Assembly (NCBI GenBank): GCA_016931965.1
Contig: JAFGDT010000018.1
Location: forward strand, 1 to 64,000
Source: a bacterium
GTDB taxonomy: Bacteria; Zhuqueibacterota; QNDG01; DSAB01
DNA length: 64,000 bases
Reading direction: 5' to 3'
Both the position numbers and the translations under genes were made by a program. Shown in pieces: positions 1 to 8,054 of the stretch; position 1 is the stretch's first letter, and every line of letters starts with the position of its first letter. The notes beneath the pieces were generated by a model. That model made no database searches. It was not told the DNA's origin and saw only the letters and a list, made by a program, of their open reading frames with translations.

Positions 1-142
1 CCTCTCCTAAGGCTTTGTTACTTCTGTCGTAAAATAAGAAATCCTGAATATGATTCAAAATCATTATTTTTGCCAAAGTTCAGTTAAATATTTAAAACAG
101 CCGTAAATTTCAAATCTATAAGAAAATCATTAAAATCTAATT

Positions 143-241
143 ATGAAAATGACTATTCTAAATGTATTGATATACATTATTTTCTTTACAAGCTGCAATT
201 ATAAACAGCAGACGATGAATCCCGCCGGGTGCCCAGGTTAG
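143..241 (+). pseudogene. Truncated lipoprotein leader
   Basis: A 32-codon reading frame starts with M-K-M, has a hydrophobic core (TILNVLIYIIFF) and then TSC, which reads as a lipobox cysteine at residue 18. It stops 14 residues later. This is what the first 30 residues of an outer-membrane lipoprotein look like, but no mature protein follows. A hairpin repeat starts about 20 bp downstream, so the most likely reading is a gene remnant cut short by a rearrangement. It could also be a chance frame, because no clear Shine-Dalgarno sequence precedes it. Confidence 0.33.
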
Positions 242-260
242 TATCATATTCACAAAATAA

Positions 261-380
261 CGTGTGGCACGATCCCCGGATCAGGCCTGTGCTGAACTTG
301 ATTCAGTATCCGGGGCAAGCTTTTGGGTCGTATTCAGTTAACAAATAAATGAAGCGCTGCTTAAAAAGCGGTGCCACACG
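261..380. repeat. MITE-like nested hairpin element
   Basis: The ends are a perfect 10-bp inverted repeat (CGTGTGGCAC at 261-270 and GTGCCACACG at 371-380). Inside is a second stem, CCCCGGAT at 274-281 with ATCCGGGG at 308-315, and within that CTGAA/TTCAG. The CCCCGGAT...ATCCGGGG hairpin resembles interspersed intergenic repeats seen in many bacterial genomes. No coding capacity is visible. Copy number elsewhere in the genome cannot be judged from this window. Confidence 0.5.
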
Positions 381-386
381 GGAAAA

Positions 387-412
387 AAATGATGGTCACC
401 CGTCATTTTATT
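387..412 (+). terminator. Possible intrinsic terminator
   Basis: A 9-bp stem (AAATGATGG with CCGTCATTT, one G-T pair) closes a 4-base loop. It is preceded by an A-run and followed by TTTATTTATA. It sits just after the hairpin repeat and upstream of the epimerase gene. It could end transcription of whatever gene once lay at the left edge. Confidence 0.35.
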
Positions 413-571
413 TATACAATCCGGTTGATTTTAAGAACAATCCTGTGTATTTTATTTTCTGAATTTTCATCATAATGTTTATTGTGTTGCTGATGCGGAT
501 CATGATTATTTTTTTTCCAGGGGGCGGTACCCTCAAAAGATAACATTGAAATACAAAAATTTTTCACGCTT

Positions 572-1561
572 ATGATCGCAGTTGTTACAGGCAGTAATGG
601 TTTTATCGGCAGTCATCTTGTCGAAGAACTGCTCAGGCAGAACTTTTCGGTCCGGTGTATTGATTTGCAGGATTCCGTTCGATATGTACTCCATCATCCG
701 CGGATGGCCTATTATCAGATCGATTGCGCGGATGTCGATGCGTTATTAAAAACAGATGTCCTGGAAAATGCGGATTATGTTTTTCATTTAGCGGGGAGTA
801 CAAAAGATATTCATTTGGACTCATTTCGCCGCAGTAATGTCCTGCCAACAGAAAATATCCTACAGGTTCTTGTTCAAAAAAATATACCCATCAGACGTTT
901 CGTTTATGCATCTACACAGGCTGTCGGCGGTCCCGCAGAGTCACTGGATCACCCTGTATCGGAATCGATGACACCGAGCCCAGTTGGCTATTATGCCCAG
1001 AGCAAGCTTGAGGGGGAGGAGGTTGTCCGGAGATACAGGGATCGGATCCCTGCCACGATTCTTCGTCCCGCATCCGTATACGGCCCGCGGGATGTCGATT
1101 TTTTCAATATCTTTAAACAACTCAAAAGTCGCCTCTGCCTCTATCCGGCGAACCGGGATAAATATGTCTCTCTGCTCTATGTTGCTGATTTGATCAAAGG
1201 CATGATCCAGGCAGCGCAGAGTTCCCATGCAAAAAATCAAACCTATTTTTTAAGTTCGGACGATCCGGTTTGCTGGAAGGAGATTTATACTTCTGCTGTC
1301 CAAATCGTCAACAAGAAAGGCATTACATTCAGTATCCCCCAGGCAGCGGTTGAATGTTTTGGCAAAATGGGTGATTTGTACGGCAAAATCACGGGACATT
1401 ATTCATTGGTAAACAGCCAGAAGGTTTTACTGTCCAGACCCCGTTACTGGGTCTGTACGGTAGAAAAGGCAAAAAAAGAATTTGGATTCCAACCCTCCGT
1501 CGGGCTCATCGAAGGGCTGGAGATGACTTACCAATGGTATGTTGAGAATCAGTGGTTGTAG
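572..1561 (+). CDS. NAD(P)-dependent epimerase/dehydratase (extended SDR)
   Basis: A 329-residue extended short-chain dehydrogenase. Residues 1-20 carry the Rossmann signature TGSNGFIGSH, and the catalytic Tyr-Lys pair is seen in the GYYAQSKLEGEE segment near residues 139-149. VFHLAG and LRPASVYGPRD are further family motifs. Such enzymes act in the cytoplasm on nucleotide-activated sugars or related alcohols, but the substrate cannot be told. There is no convincing Shine-Dalgarno sequence; the start is chosen because the Rossmann strand begins right after the methionine. The last 30 codons are repeated about 13 kb downstream (14581-14711). It is a lone plus-strand gene facing the minus-strand operon to its right. 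Confidence 0.85.
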   Translation: MIAVVTGSNGFIGSHLVEELLRQNFSVRCIDLQDSVRYVLHHPRMAYYQIDCADVDALLKTDVLENADYVFHLAGSTKDIHLDSFRRSNVLPTENILQVLVQKNIPIRRFVYASTQAVGGPAESLDHPVSESMTPSPVGYYAQSKLEGEEVVRRYRDRIPATILRPASVYGPRDVDFFNIFKQLKSRLCLYPANRDKYVSLLYVADLIKGMIQAAQSSHAKNQTYFLSSDDPVCWKEIYTSAVQIVNKKGITFSIPQAAVECFGKMGDLYGKITGHYSLVNSQKVLLSRPRYWVCTVEKAKKEFGFQPSVGLIEGLEMTYQWYVENQWL

Positions 1562-1592
1562 TTTTCTTCTGTGTTGGATTTTAAATAATCAC
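1462..1592 (+). repeat. 131-bp direct repeat, left copy (epimerase 3' end)
   Basis: The last 100 bases of the epimerase gene plus about 30 bases past its stop recur in the same orientation at 14581-14711, with roughly nine in ten bases the same by eye. The two copies enclose the YfiR/TonB/chemotaxis block. Here the reading frame is intact; the right copy has an extra G that shifts the frame. Confidence 0.85.
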
Positions 1593-1645
1593 TTCATGAA
1601 TTGCAGGTAAATGTCATCGATTTCTTAAAGTTGTGAATTTATGGA

Positions 1646-1689
1646 TATATTCCGTTCCCGCCTTAACAGCTTTGGGGGAACGGAATATA
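1646..1689. terminator. Strong hairpin between convergent genes
   Basis: A perfect 14-bp inverted repeat (TATATTCCGTTCCC at 1646-1659 with its complement at 1676-1689) has a 16-base loop. It lies between the stop codons of the plus-strand epimerase and the minus-strand YfiR-family gene. The position and symmetry suit a bidirectional transcription terminator, although no long T-run follows on either side. Confidence 0.6.
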
Positions 1690-1712
1690 CACATAATCGT
1701 CGGTATAAACAT

Positions 1713-2228
1713 CTATTCTTTTACGGTTTTTGCAATTTTCAATATGGCTGGATTCCAATCCAGTCCTTCCTCCAGTGAGCCATTGAGATTCAGAAAGATT
1801 TTGGGTTTATTGTCTTCACCAATGCCAAATCCCAGCGTCACACCCTTATCCACCAAATCGGGATGTCCCGTCGCACTGAGAATCTTGTTCTGGTGCGTGT
1901 ATTCGATGACTCCGTTCAATTGGGAAGCATCATCAAAATAAATCATCGACGGTTTGTTCGACGGCAGCGTTTTACCGGATGTGATGTCTTTCAATGTAGA
2001 TTCTCCGACAGACATGCCGACCGCCTTTCTCAATTCTTCTGCAACATCAGGTGCATCAAGGACATAGATCGTGATGTCTCCGAAACTTGAAATGTTCTTT
2101 TCAAAAGCGATGACTTTCACAATCATAGCGGATACGATATTGGCCGGGGCATTTTCTGTTTGTGCATTGAGTGAACTGCAAACCAGAGAAAGGAAAAGAA
2201 GGGGTATCATCATTTTAATATGTTTCAT
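1713..2228 (-). CDS. YfiR-family (DUF4154) periplasmic protein
   Basis: A 171-residue protein with a clear signal peptide (MKHIKMMIPLLFLSLVCSSLNAQ). The mature part shows the DUF4154/YfiR pattern: an early helix with KVIAFEKNIS, a strand ITIYVLDAP, a central KPSMIYFD segment and a late GVTLGFGIGEDNKPKIFLN segment. Known members such as YfiR of Pseudomonas act in the periplasm and restrain a membrane diguanylate cyclase. They also occur next to TonB receptors and sensor proteins, as here, where it is the last gene after the TonB receptor. No YfiN-type cyclase is nearby, so the partner is unknown. Its role as a periplasmic sensor or adaptor is inferred. Confidence 0.7.
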   Translation of the reverse strand: MKHIKMMIPLLFLSLVCSSLNAQTENAPANIVSAMIVKVIAFEKNISSFGDITIYVLDAPDVAEELRKAVGMSVGESTLKDITSGKTLPSNKPSMIYFDDASQLNGVIEYTHQNKILSATGHPDLVDKGVTLGFGIGEDNKPKIFLNLNGSLEEGLDWNPAILKIAKTVKE

Positions 2229-2388
2229 TTTGTTATCCTATTGTTTTTAAAGGTGGCTCCGGATTGGATTTCTGGTGATACTTGATCTACGCGGCCATTG
2301 GATAAAGATGGATTTTGTATCATTTCGTGTCCCTTCATCATCTTATTTTTATTATTATCCTTCAATTCTTTTCTAATCTTATCAAGTT

Positions 2389-4383
2389 TCAGGAAGACAG
2401 GTCCAGTCCTGCATAGATAACTCGACCCGGATTCACAGGTATTGATTTTCCTGGGAGCAGTCCCCAGTCGGGTAGCCAGATTTCCTTGTCCAGTACGTTA
2501 TCCACCTGTAGGAACAGTGAGAAATTCGGCTTTGTGCCCAGGCTGAAAATCTGGTTGATATCCAGCCGTGCATAGAGATTCAACAGATTGTAAGACTCCG
2601 GGGCGGGATTCACCCGTGTATCAAACTTTTCGTCGAGGTCGCCCTGATAGATGTTGAAGAGGCTGAGTGTTAACCCTCTGTCAGATTTGTAACTGATTCC
2701 TCCCTTGGCTCCCAGATTGGCGATGGGGGTCACGTTTTCAACGCCGTTTTTGTCCTCATTGGTCTGATACAGCATTGAACCGGATAAAAAGAGGTTTCTG
2801 TTGACATAATATTTCCCTTCAAGTTCAATTCCCATGAACTTGACTTCCACGCCGTTCCAGTACATGGGAGCCGGAACGACAGTCATATCGCGGTTCTGAA
2901 AGATGACGTCTTTTTGTTGACTGTGAAAGAAATTGACTCCGACCTGGATTTGTTCTCCCTGATAATTCATTCCCAGGTCCAGCGTGCTGACCTTCTCTGG
3001 TATCAGATTGGGATTTCCCATCATTTGGGGGAAATTGATACTCAGTTCATTGATGCTGGGTGCCCTGAATGCCTGACTGTAAAGTGCTTTGAAATTGATT
3101 CGCGACGCTGGATTCCAGATAAGGCCTGTCCGGGGAACAATATCCAGATCAATACCTTCGACTTTGTTGGCCTGGACACCGGTGATCACATTCAAGCTTT
3201 GCAGGATCTGATAGTTCAACTGTGCATAGGCTCCGATACTGTAACGGCTGGCATCTGTATAGGTGACGTCCGGGCCCCACTCTTCGCCACTGAAATGGTT
3301 GTACAATCCTCCGAATACGAGTCCCACTTTTTCACTTGGATTGTAATAGTTGCTCCACTCGGCGACGACTTCGTAGGAATCTCTGTTCGTGTTCGGCCAC
3401 GCCTCAGTATTGAATGTCGAACGGGTGTACGTGACATCAAAACTCATATACCATTGGGTGGTGACTGTCAGGTCGTATCCAAGGTCTGCAAAACCCTTTG
3501 ACCAATTATTGATACCGTGTGTCGGAAATGGGAAAACAGTTGCGTAATCGGTAACCCAGTAATAGTTTTTCCATTCGTTGTAGGAACCCATGAGGCGCAG
3601 GTTCTTATAATTGATTCCCACATAGGTACCCAGACCTTCATTGGGGATCGTGCTTTTCATGGTGATGGTGGTGTCCACCGGGGTGTAAAAATTGTTGTAC
3701 GTAAAATCGGTTTCCCAGTCGGCCTTTTTCAGGAACTGTCCTGCGGCCACCATACTGAAATCTCCGGATTTCAACTGGGCCTTTGCCCGGCTACCATAAG
3801 CACCCGATTGTCCGGCAATTCCGGAAACGGCGACCCCGCTTTTTTCTGCACTTTCAGTGATGATGTTGATGACTGCAGAGATGGCATTGGATCCGTATAA
3901 TACCGAACCGGGTCCTCTGACCACTTCGATTTTCTCAATAACATTGACGGGAAATGATTCATACATTTCACTTTTAATGCCACCCTCCAGGGATTCACGC
4001 ACCGGACGGCCGTTGATGAGCAGCAGGACATGGCTGGAAGAAGGCATTACCTGATCGCCGCGAGGCGCTATCGTGCTGCGGTCCGTCATATAGACCGTGG
4101 AAGCGGTTAAGCTGGGAATACGTTCCAGGATGTCTTTCAATGTGGTCCCGCCGAACCGGTCCAGTTCGTCTTTGGTTACTACCGTGATCACACCGGGTGC
4201 ATTGAATAATTTCTCTGCAAATTTTGAAACTGTGGTGACTTCCATGTTCAGGAGGTCCTCGAGGGACATTTCCATGAGATCTTCCGTTTCCTGTGCCATG
4301 GCTGGTACGAGGAGACAGTATGCAAGGAAAACACATAACCAGATGGTGGTTTTCCTTGCCCGATGACTTTTTTGAACAAACAT
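2389..4383 (-). CDS. TonB-dependent outer-membrane receptor
   Basis: A 664-residue receptor. The start is set at 4383 because GGAG lies 7 bases upstream and a signal peptide (WLCVFLAYCLLVPAMAQ) follows. The mature N-terminus reads SLEDLLNMEVTTVSK, typical of receptors paired with YfiR-family proteins. The plug domain follows (PGVITVVTKDELDRFGG, RGPGSVLYGSNAISAVINII), then a beta-barrel with alternating strands to an aromatic-rich C-terminus. It would bind an extracellular ligand and import it using TonB-ExbBD energy, or relay a signal; the ligand is not known. It lies between cheY-like genes and the YfiR gene, which suggests a link to the chemosensory system. Confidence 0.88.
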   Translation of the reverse strand: MFVQKSHRARKTTIWLCVFLAYCLLVPAMAQETEDLMEMSLEDLLNMEVTTVSKFAEKLFNAPGVITVVTKDELDRFGGTTLKDILERIPSLTASTVYMTDRSTIAPRGDQVMPSSSHVLLLINGRPVRESLEGGIKSEMYESFPVNVIEKIEVVRGPGSVLYGSNAISAVINIITESAEKSGVAVSGIAGQSGAYGSRAKAQLKSGDFSMVAAGQFLKKADWETDFTYNNFYTPVDTTITMKSTIPNEGLGTYVGINYKNLRLMGSYNEWKNYYWVTDYATVFPFPTHGINNWSKGFADLGYDLTVTTQWYMSFDVTYTRSTFNTEAWPNTNRDSYEVVAEWSNYYNPSEKVGLVFGGLYNHFSGEEWGPDVTYTDASRYSIGAYAQLNYQILQSLNVITGVQANKVEGIDLDIVPRTGLIWNPASRINFKALYSQAFRAPSINELSINFPQMMGNPNLIPEKVSTLDLGMNYQGEQIQVGVNFFHSQQKDVIFQNRDMTVVPAPMYWNGVEVKFMGIELEGKYYVNRNLFLSGSMLYQTNEDKNGVENVTPIANLGAKGGISYKSDRGLTLSLFNIYQGDLDEKFDTRVNPAPESYNLLNLYARLDINQIFSLGTKPNFSLFLQVDNVLDKEIWLPDWGLLPGKSIPVNPGRVIYAGLDLSS

Positions 4384-4495
4384 GTTGTTTCTCCTTTTTT
4401 TTTTTGAAAACATGATTTTCTGTTTCACTGGTTGATTTCTCTATCCAAAACTGTTGTCAACTGTCATGATAGCCTCCTTTTTTTGGTTATTTTCA

Positions 4496-4861
4496 TTAGT
4501 CTGAATCGAGAATCCTTGAAACTGCATTTTGTACACGTTCTCTGGTAAACGGTTTTACGATAAAATCCTTTACCCCTGCCTTGATACAGTCCTGGATCAG
4601 TTTTTCCTGTCCCAATGATGTGACCATAATGATTTTCGCATGGCGATCAAACGCCAAAATATCTATTGCTGCCTCAAGCCCGTTTTTCTGTCCCATGATC
4701 AGGTCCATTGTAACCAGATCCGGTTGATTGGTCTTATAGATTTGCACAGCTTCCTCTCCGTTTTCTGCCTCAAAGATGATGTATCCTTGGTCTTCGAGGA
4801 GAATTTTTTTAAGGATATTTCGCATCAGTTTTGCATCATCAACAATCAGTAACTTCTTCAT
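4496..4861 (-). CDS. cheY: CheY-like single-domain response regulator
   Basis: The 121 residues are one receiver domain with no output domain. The acidic pocket is Asp8-Asp9, the phospho-acceptor is Asp53 (LVTMDLIMG), the switch Thr is in MVTSLG and the invariant Lys in VKPFTRERV. It would take a phosphate from CheA and act by protein-protein contact, for example at a motor or a downstream enzyme. A closely similar paralogue lies directly upstream (4918-5298), pointing to tandem duplication. The Shine-Dalgarno signal is weak, so its expression may be tied to the upstream genes of the same operon. Confidence 0.85.
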   Translation of the reverse strand: MKKLLIVDDAKLMRNILKKILLEDQGYIIFEAENGEEAVQIYKTNQPDLVTMDLIMGQKNGLEAAIDILAFDRHAKIIMVTSLGQEKLIQDCIKAGVKDFIVKPFTRERVQNAVSRILDSD

Positions 4862-4917
4862 GGCATCTGCCCAATAGCGGGATCTTTTATTATTTGATTT
4901 TTAGTAATTCTCAATAT

Positions 4918-5298
4918 TCACGCTCTGTTCTTGTTCTCATCCAGAGCATGCGAGATGGATGAATGGATTCTTTCTTTTGTAAAGGGTTTTACTATGTAAT
5001 CCCGTATACCCAACTGCACACATTCCCTGAGCATTCTTTCCTGCCCCAATGAGGTTACCATTACGATTTTAGCATTTTTGTCGATATCCAGTATTTCTTT
5101 GGCAGCTTCCAGACCATTCTTGTGTTCCATAGTGATATCCATGGTTACCAGATCTGGCTTTTCGTTCTGATATATCTCAACGGCTTGTGTTCCGTCCTCT
5201 GCTTCAATAATTTTCATATTTTGAAAACATTCAAAGATTGTATTCTTGATAATATTCCTCATCAACTTTGCATCATCAACGATCAACATCTTGAACAT
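4918..5298 (-). CDS. cheY: CheY-like single-domain response regulator (second copy)
   Basis: A 126-residue lone receiver domain with Asp8-Asp9, phospho-acceptor Asp54 (LVTMDITME), the MVTSLGQER switch segment and VKPFTKERI Lys. The opening KMLIVDDAKLMRNI is almost the same as in the neighbouring regulator. GGAG sits 8 bases before the ATG. It belongs to the minus-strand che operon, between cheX and the other cheY. Two such proteins could act as target-binding CheY and phosphate sink, but which is which cannot be told from sequence. Confidence 0.87.
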   Translation of the reverse strand: MFKMLIVDDAKLMRNIIKNTIFECFQNMKIIEAEDGTQAVEIYQNEKPDLVTMDITMEHKNGLEAAKEILDIDKNAKIVMVTSLGQERMLRECVQLGIRDYIVKPFTKERIHSSISHALDENKNRA

Positions 5299-5343
5299 GA
5301 ATCAATCTCCTTTCTTTAGATGAAAAAATCCTTTTTCTCAATA

Positions 5344-5826
5344 TTAACATTTTTTGATTGCAATGTTTACTTCCATCATACCGAAGGGGGATAAAATGTC
5401 GTTTGAAAATGTTATCTGATTCAGGAAATAAAGTTTAAAAGCATTGCCCACGACAACAGATGGTGTCGTGATATCAAGCATAATGTCGTTTTGTGCAAAA
5501 TAGGTCATTGTGTTGCCCGAAATAATATTGATGACTTCTCCCAATCCTTCGAACAATGCCAACTGATTATGATTCCCATTGAAGTCAGGATCTAAAAAGC
5601 CAATCAGACGGTGTACAGCCTGTACTCGCATACTGTATACAATGATTCCGGTGTGATGTTGACCGATAACACCCGTTATAATGGCCACATCATGCTCAGG
5701 CAATTGATTATGTCCAACACTATATTCTCCACGTGTCACTTCACAATTGAACACCTTGTTAAAAGTGGTTTCAACAGATTGCAGAAAGAGATCGATGAAC
5801 TTAATATCCAAATCATCTGAATTCAT
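5344..5826 (-). CDS. cheX: CheX-type CheY-P phosphatase
   Basis: A 160-residue protein of the CheC/CheX/FliY phosphatase family. The catalytic helix is GEVINIISGN: Glu and Asn are spaced E-x2-N, and a Pro follows 22 residues later, matching the family signature. Only one such helix is present, as in CheX, which works as a dimer. It would remove phosphate from CheY-P. GGAG is placed well before the ATG. It sits directly upstream of the two cheY genes in the operon, next to its likely substrates. Confidence 0.78.
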   Translation of the reverse strand: MNSDDLDIKFIDLFLQSVETTFNKVFNCEVTRGEYSVGHNQLPEHDVAIITGVIGQHHTGIIVYSMRVQAVHRLIGFLDPDFNGNHNQLALFEGLGEVINIISGNTMTYFAQNDIMLDITTPSVVVGNAFKLYFLNQITFSNDILSPFGMMEVNIAIKKC

Positions 5827-5851
5827 TTTGACTCCTTTTCCTCTTTATCTT

Positions 5852-6943
5852 TTATAGTTGATTCAAAATGGTTGGTACAATTTGGTCAAGAGAAACGACC
5901 TTGTCGACCAATCCCATTTGAATAGCAATTTTATTCATTCCGAATATGGTTGAAGTGGCTTCGTCTTGGGCAATGACAGTGCCTTGATTTTCCTTGATAT
6001 GCCGAATCCCTTCCACACCATCGGAACACATACCGCTCATGATCACGCCGATATTTTTCTTTTTAAAATGATGGGCAGTTGATCTCATCAATACATCAAT
6101 AGAGGGTCTGAATGAAGAGACACGTTCCTCCTGGTTCAGACTGGTAAAGTAGGTGTGACTATTACGTTCAATCGTTAAATGATAATCGCCTCGTGCGATG
6201 AATACTTTTCCTGAAACAAGGGGATCCCCCTCTTTGGCCTCCCTTACCTCTACCTCAGAAAGTTCATCCAGACGTTTAGCCAATGCTTTGGTAAATCTAG
6301 CGGGCATATGCTGAACGATCAAAATCGATGCATTGATATCGGCAGGAACGGTGGGTATGATCATACTCAACGCTTTTGGACCGCCCGTTGAAACACCAAT
6401 AGAAATTACATTTTTGCAGGGTATCACACGCCGAGCCTGCGAAGAGGAACTGCGGTTTTTGGGGAACTGGGTCTTTGCATAGATTGCATCGACCATTTGT
6501 GGATCGATTTTCTTCACATCGATCAGATCGGCTGTTCGTATCTTTATATAAATTTTCTTTTTAATTTCTTCAATGGACTCGGGAAGAATGGGATGTGGCT
6601 TCGGGATAAAATCCACAGCACCCAATTCCAATGCTGTGATGGTTAATTCTGTCTCTTCTTGGGTATGAGCACTGATCATGATCACGGGAGTGGGCATTTC
6701 TTTCATAATGCGGGACAGGCATTCCAGGCCGTTCATTTCGGGCATTTCGATATCCATGGTAATCACATCAGGATTCGTTTTTGCTATGAGATCAAGTGCC
6801 GTCTTTCCATCTGATGCGGTACCTACGAGTGTCAACTCCGGAGAGTCCTCGATTAATTTTGTCAATAAGGTTCGCATCAACAGCGAATCGTCTACAATGA
6901 ATACTTTGATGGGTCTGTTTTCAATCATATTCAACTTTCTCAT
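5852..6943 (-). CDS. cheB: Chemotaxis methylesterase/glutamine deamidase CheB
   Basis: At 363 residues it has the normal CheB layout. An N-terminal receiver has Asp18-Asp19 and phospho-acceptor Asp64 (VITMDIEMPEMNG). A linker leads to the methylesterase domain with the nucleophile segment SIGVSTGGPKAL, the His segment QHMPARFT and the Asp segment MSGMCSDGVEG. It removes methyl groups from receptor glutamates, counteracting CheR for adaptation. The ATG overlaps the cheD stop in an ATGA arrangement, so the two are translationally coupled. The alternative start at codon 6 would also leave the receiver intact. Confidence 0.93.
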   Translation of the reverse strand: MRKLNMIENRPIKVFIVDDSLLMRTLLTKLIEDSPELTLVGTASDGKTALDLIAKTNPDVITMDIEMPEMNGLECLSRIMKEMPTPVIMISAHTQEETELTITALELGAVDFIPKPHPILPESIEEIKKKIYIKIRTADLIDVKKIDPQMVDAIYAKTQFPKNRSSSSQARRVIPCKNVISIGVSTGGPKALSMIIPTVPADINASILIVQHMPARFTKALAKRLDELSEVEVREAKEGDPLVSGKVFIARGDYHLTIERNSHTYFTSLNQEERVSSFRPSIDVLMRSTAHHFKKKNIGVIMSGMCSDGVEGIRHIKENQGTVIAQDEATSTIFGMNKIAIQMGLVDKVVSLDQIVPTILNQL

Positions 6944-7401
6944 CCAGGCTTTAACAGCATGGAGATGGTTATCGCGCCGTTGGCACAGTTCATTTCTACC
7001 CTTCTTCCTAAAATTCCACCCACCGCTTCAGTCACAATGGGAATCCCAAAATTCTTCAGTTCTTCTTTAACGGTTCTATAATTTTTACTTCCTATGGATT
7101 CAAATGCATTTTGATGATTCTGAAACATGGATGCACCACCAATGCATGTGGCTTGCATCCTTTTAAGCAAACTGCCTTCATCGACCATGATCGAAACCAG
7201 TTTTTTTACAGCGATGTCGGCATATTTCCCGGGCGGAGCTTCAGAATCACCATTTGATTCGGGCAGCATAATATGGCCCATGCCTCCGATTCTGCAGCAA
7301 CCGTCCCAGATGCATAGTGCGATACACGAACCCACAACAGTTCTTATCAGATAAGGAGATTTTGCGACAACAATTTCATTCATTTTAATAAATCTCTCCA
7401 T
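6940..7401 (-). CDS. cheD: Chemoreceptor glutamine deamidase CheD
   Basis: The 153 residues show the CheD signature: TVVGSCIALCIWD carries the catalytic Cys, and GGMGHIMLPESN the catalytic His. GGILGRRVEMN is the conserved C-terminal part. CheD deamidates receptor glutamines and, in CheC-containing systems, is bound and regulated by CheC. The cheC gene lies immediately upstream (gap of 8 bases), which fits this known pairing. The start could also be codon 7, since the family core begins right after it. Confidence 0.9.
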   Translation of the reverse strand: MERFIKMNEIVVAKSPYLIRTVVGSCIALCIWDGCCRIGGMGHIMLPESNGDSEAPPGKYADIAVKKLVSIMVDEGSLLKRMQATCIGGASMFQNHQNAFESIGSKNYRTVKEELKNFGIPIVTEAVGGILGRRVEMNCANGAITISMLLKPG

Positions 7402-7409
7402 GGATATTC

Positions 7410-8042
7410 CTATGATTGACTGAGTATCCCCATCAGTTGTGTTTTGTCTGACAGAATGATGAGTTTGACAGTGAACGTGCTACATTTCTTATCAGAAATA
7501 TCGGCTTCTGCACAAAAGATGCTTTTATTCACAAATTCGCGTTGAAGAACCACGCTTTCGAGTATGGCGCCCAGTAGATCAAGGGTATTTGCCGGAACGG
7601 AATTGTGAATGGTATGATTCAATGTATTTGCCAGACAGTTGGTAAAATTGCTTCCCAGGATATTGTTCAATTCTCCAATACTGTCTGATAAATCCTCGAT
7701 AGAAGGGAATTCCGCTTTTAACTCTTTATCGTTCAGAATGTTGTAGAGTCTCTTCCCCTCCTCTTCGGGCAAGAGAAATAATATGGTGGTATCCACATCA
7801 TTTTGAAGCTTGATAATCGAAGCGAAATACCCGTCTTCCATTTTGTTTTCCAGTTGGTTGATAAATTGTTCTCCGGTCATCATTTCGATCGAGTATCTGG
7901 AGATCACCATTTCTCGCATCAGGAGTTGGGAGAATGCATTGGCTGCCTGATTGAAAGATACGACAAACAGATGGGTCAGGGATTTTTCCAGTTTGATTTG
8001 TTCCGATTTTGATGAGACTTTTTTTTCTTTCACCACAGTCAT
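7410..8042 (-). CDS. cheC: CheC-like CheY-P phosphatase / CheD partner
   Basis: A 210-residue CheC-family protein. The helix DSIGELNNILGSNF gives Glu-x2-Asn with a Pro 22 residues on (NSVP), the phosphatase signature. A second active helix is not evident in the N-terminal half (around VVSFNQAANAFSQLL), so it may have a single active site. It would dephosphorylate CheY-P and bind CheD encoded next to it. It lies between cheA and cheD in the operon. The first 25 residues are Lys-rich and probably disordered. Confidence 0.75.
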   Translation of the reverse strand: MTVVKEKKVSSKSEQIKLEKSLTHLFVVSFNQAANAFSQLLMREMVISRYSIEMMTGEQFINQLENKMEDGYFASIIKLQNDVDTTILFLLPEEEGKRLYNILNDKELKAEFPSIEDLSDSIGELNNILGSNFTNCLANTLNHTIHNSVPANTLDLLGAILESVVLQREFVNKSIFCAEADISDKKCSTFTVKLIILSDKTQLMGILSQS

Positions 8043-8054
8043 GCAATGGATCCT

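Noticed and set aside
941-1240. A 99-residue open frame on the minus strand inside the epimerase gene
   Set aside because: It is antisense to a clear SDR core, has no ribosome-binding site and no recognisable features.
2914-3501. A 195-residue open frame on plus inside the TonB receptor gene
   Set aside because: The receptor reads through on the other strand with strong family motifs, so this is a shadow frame.
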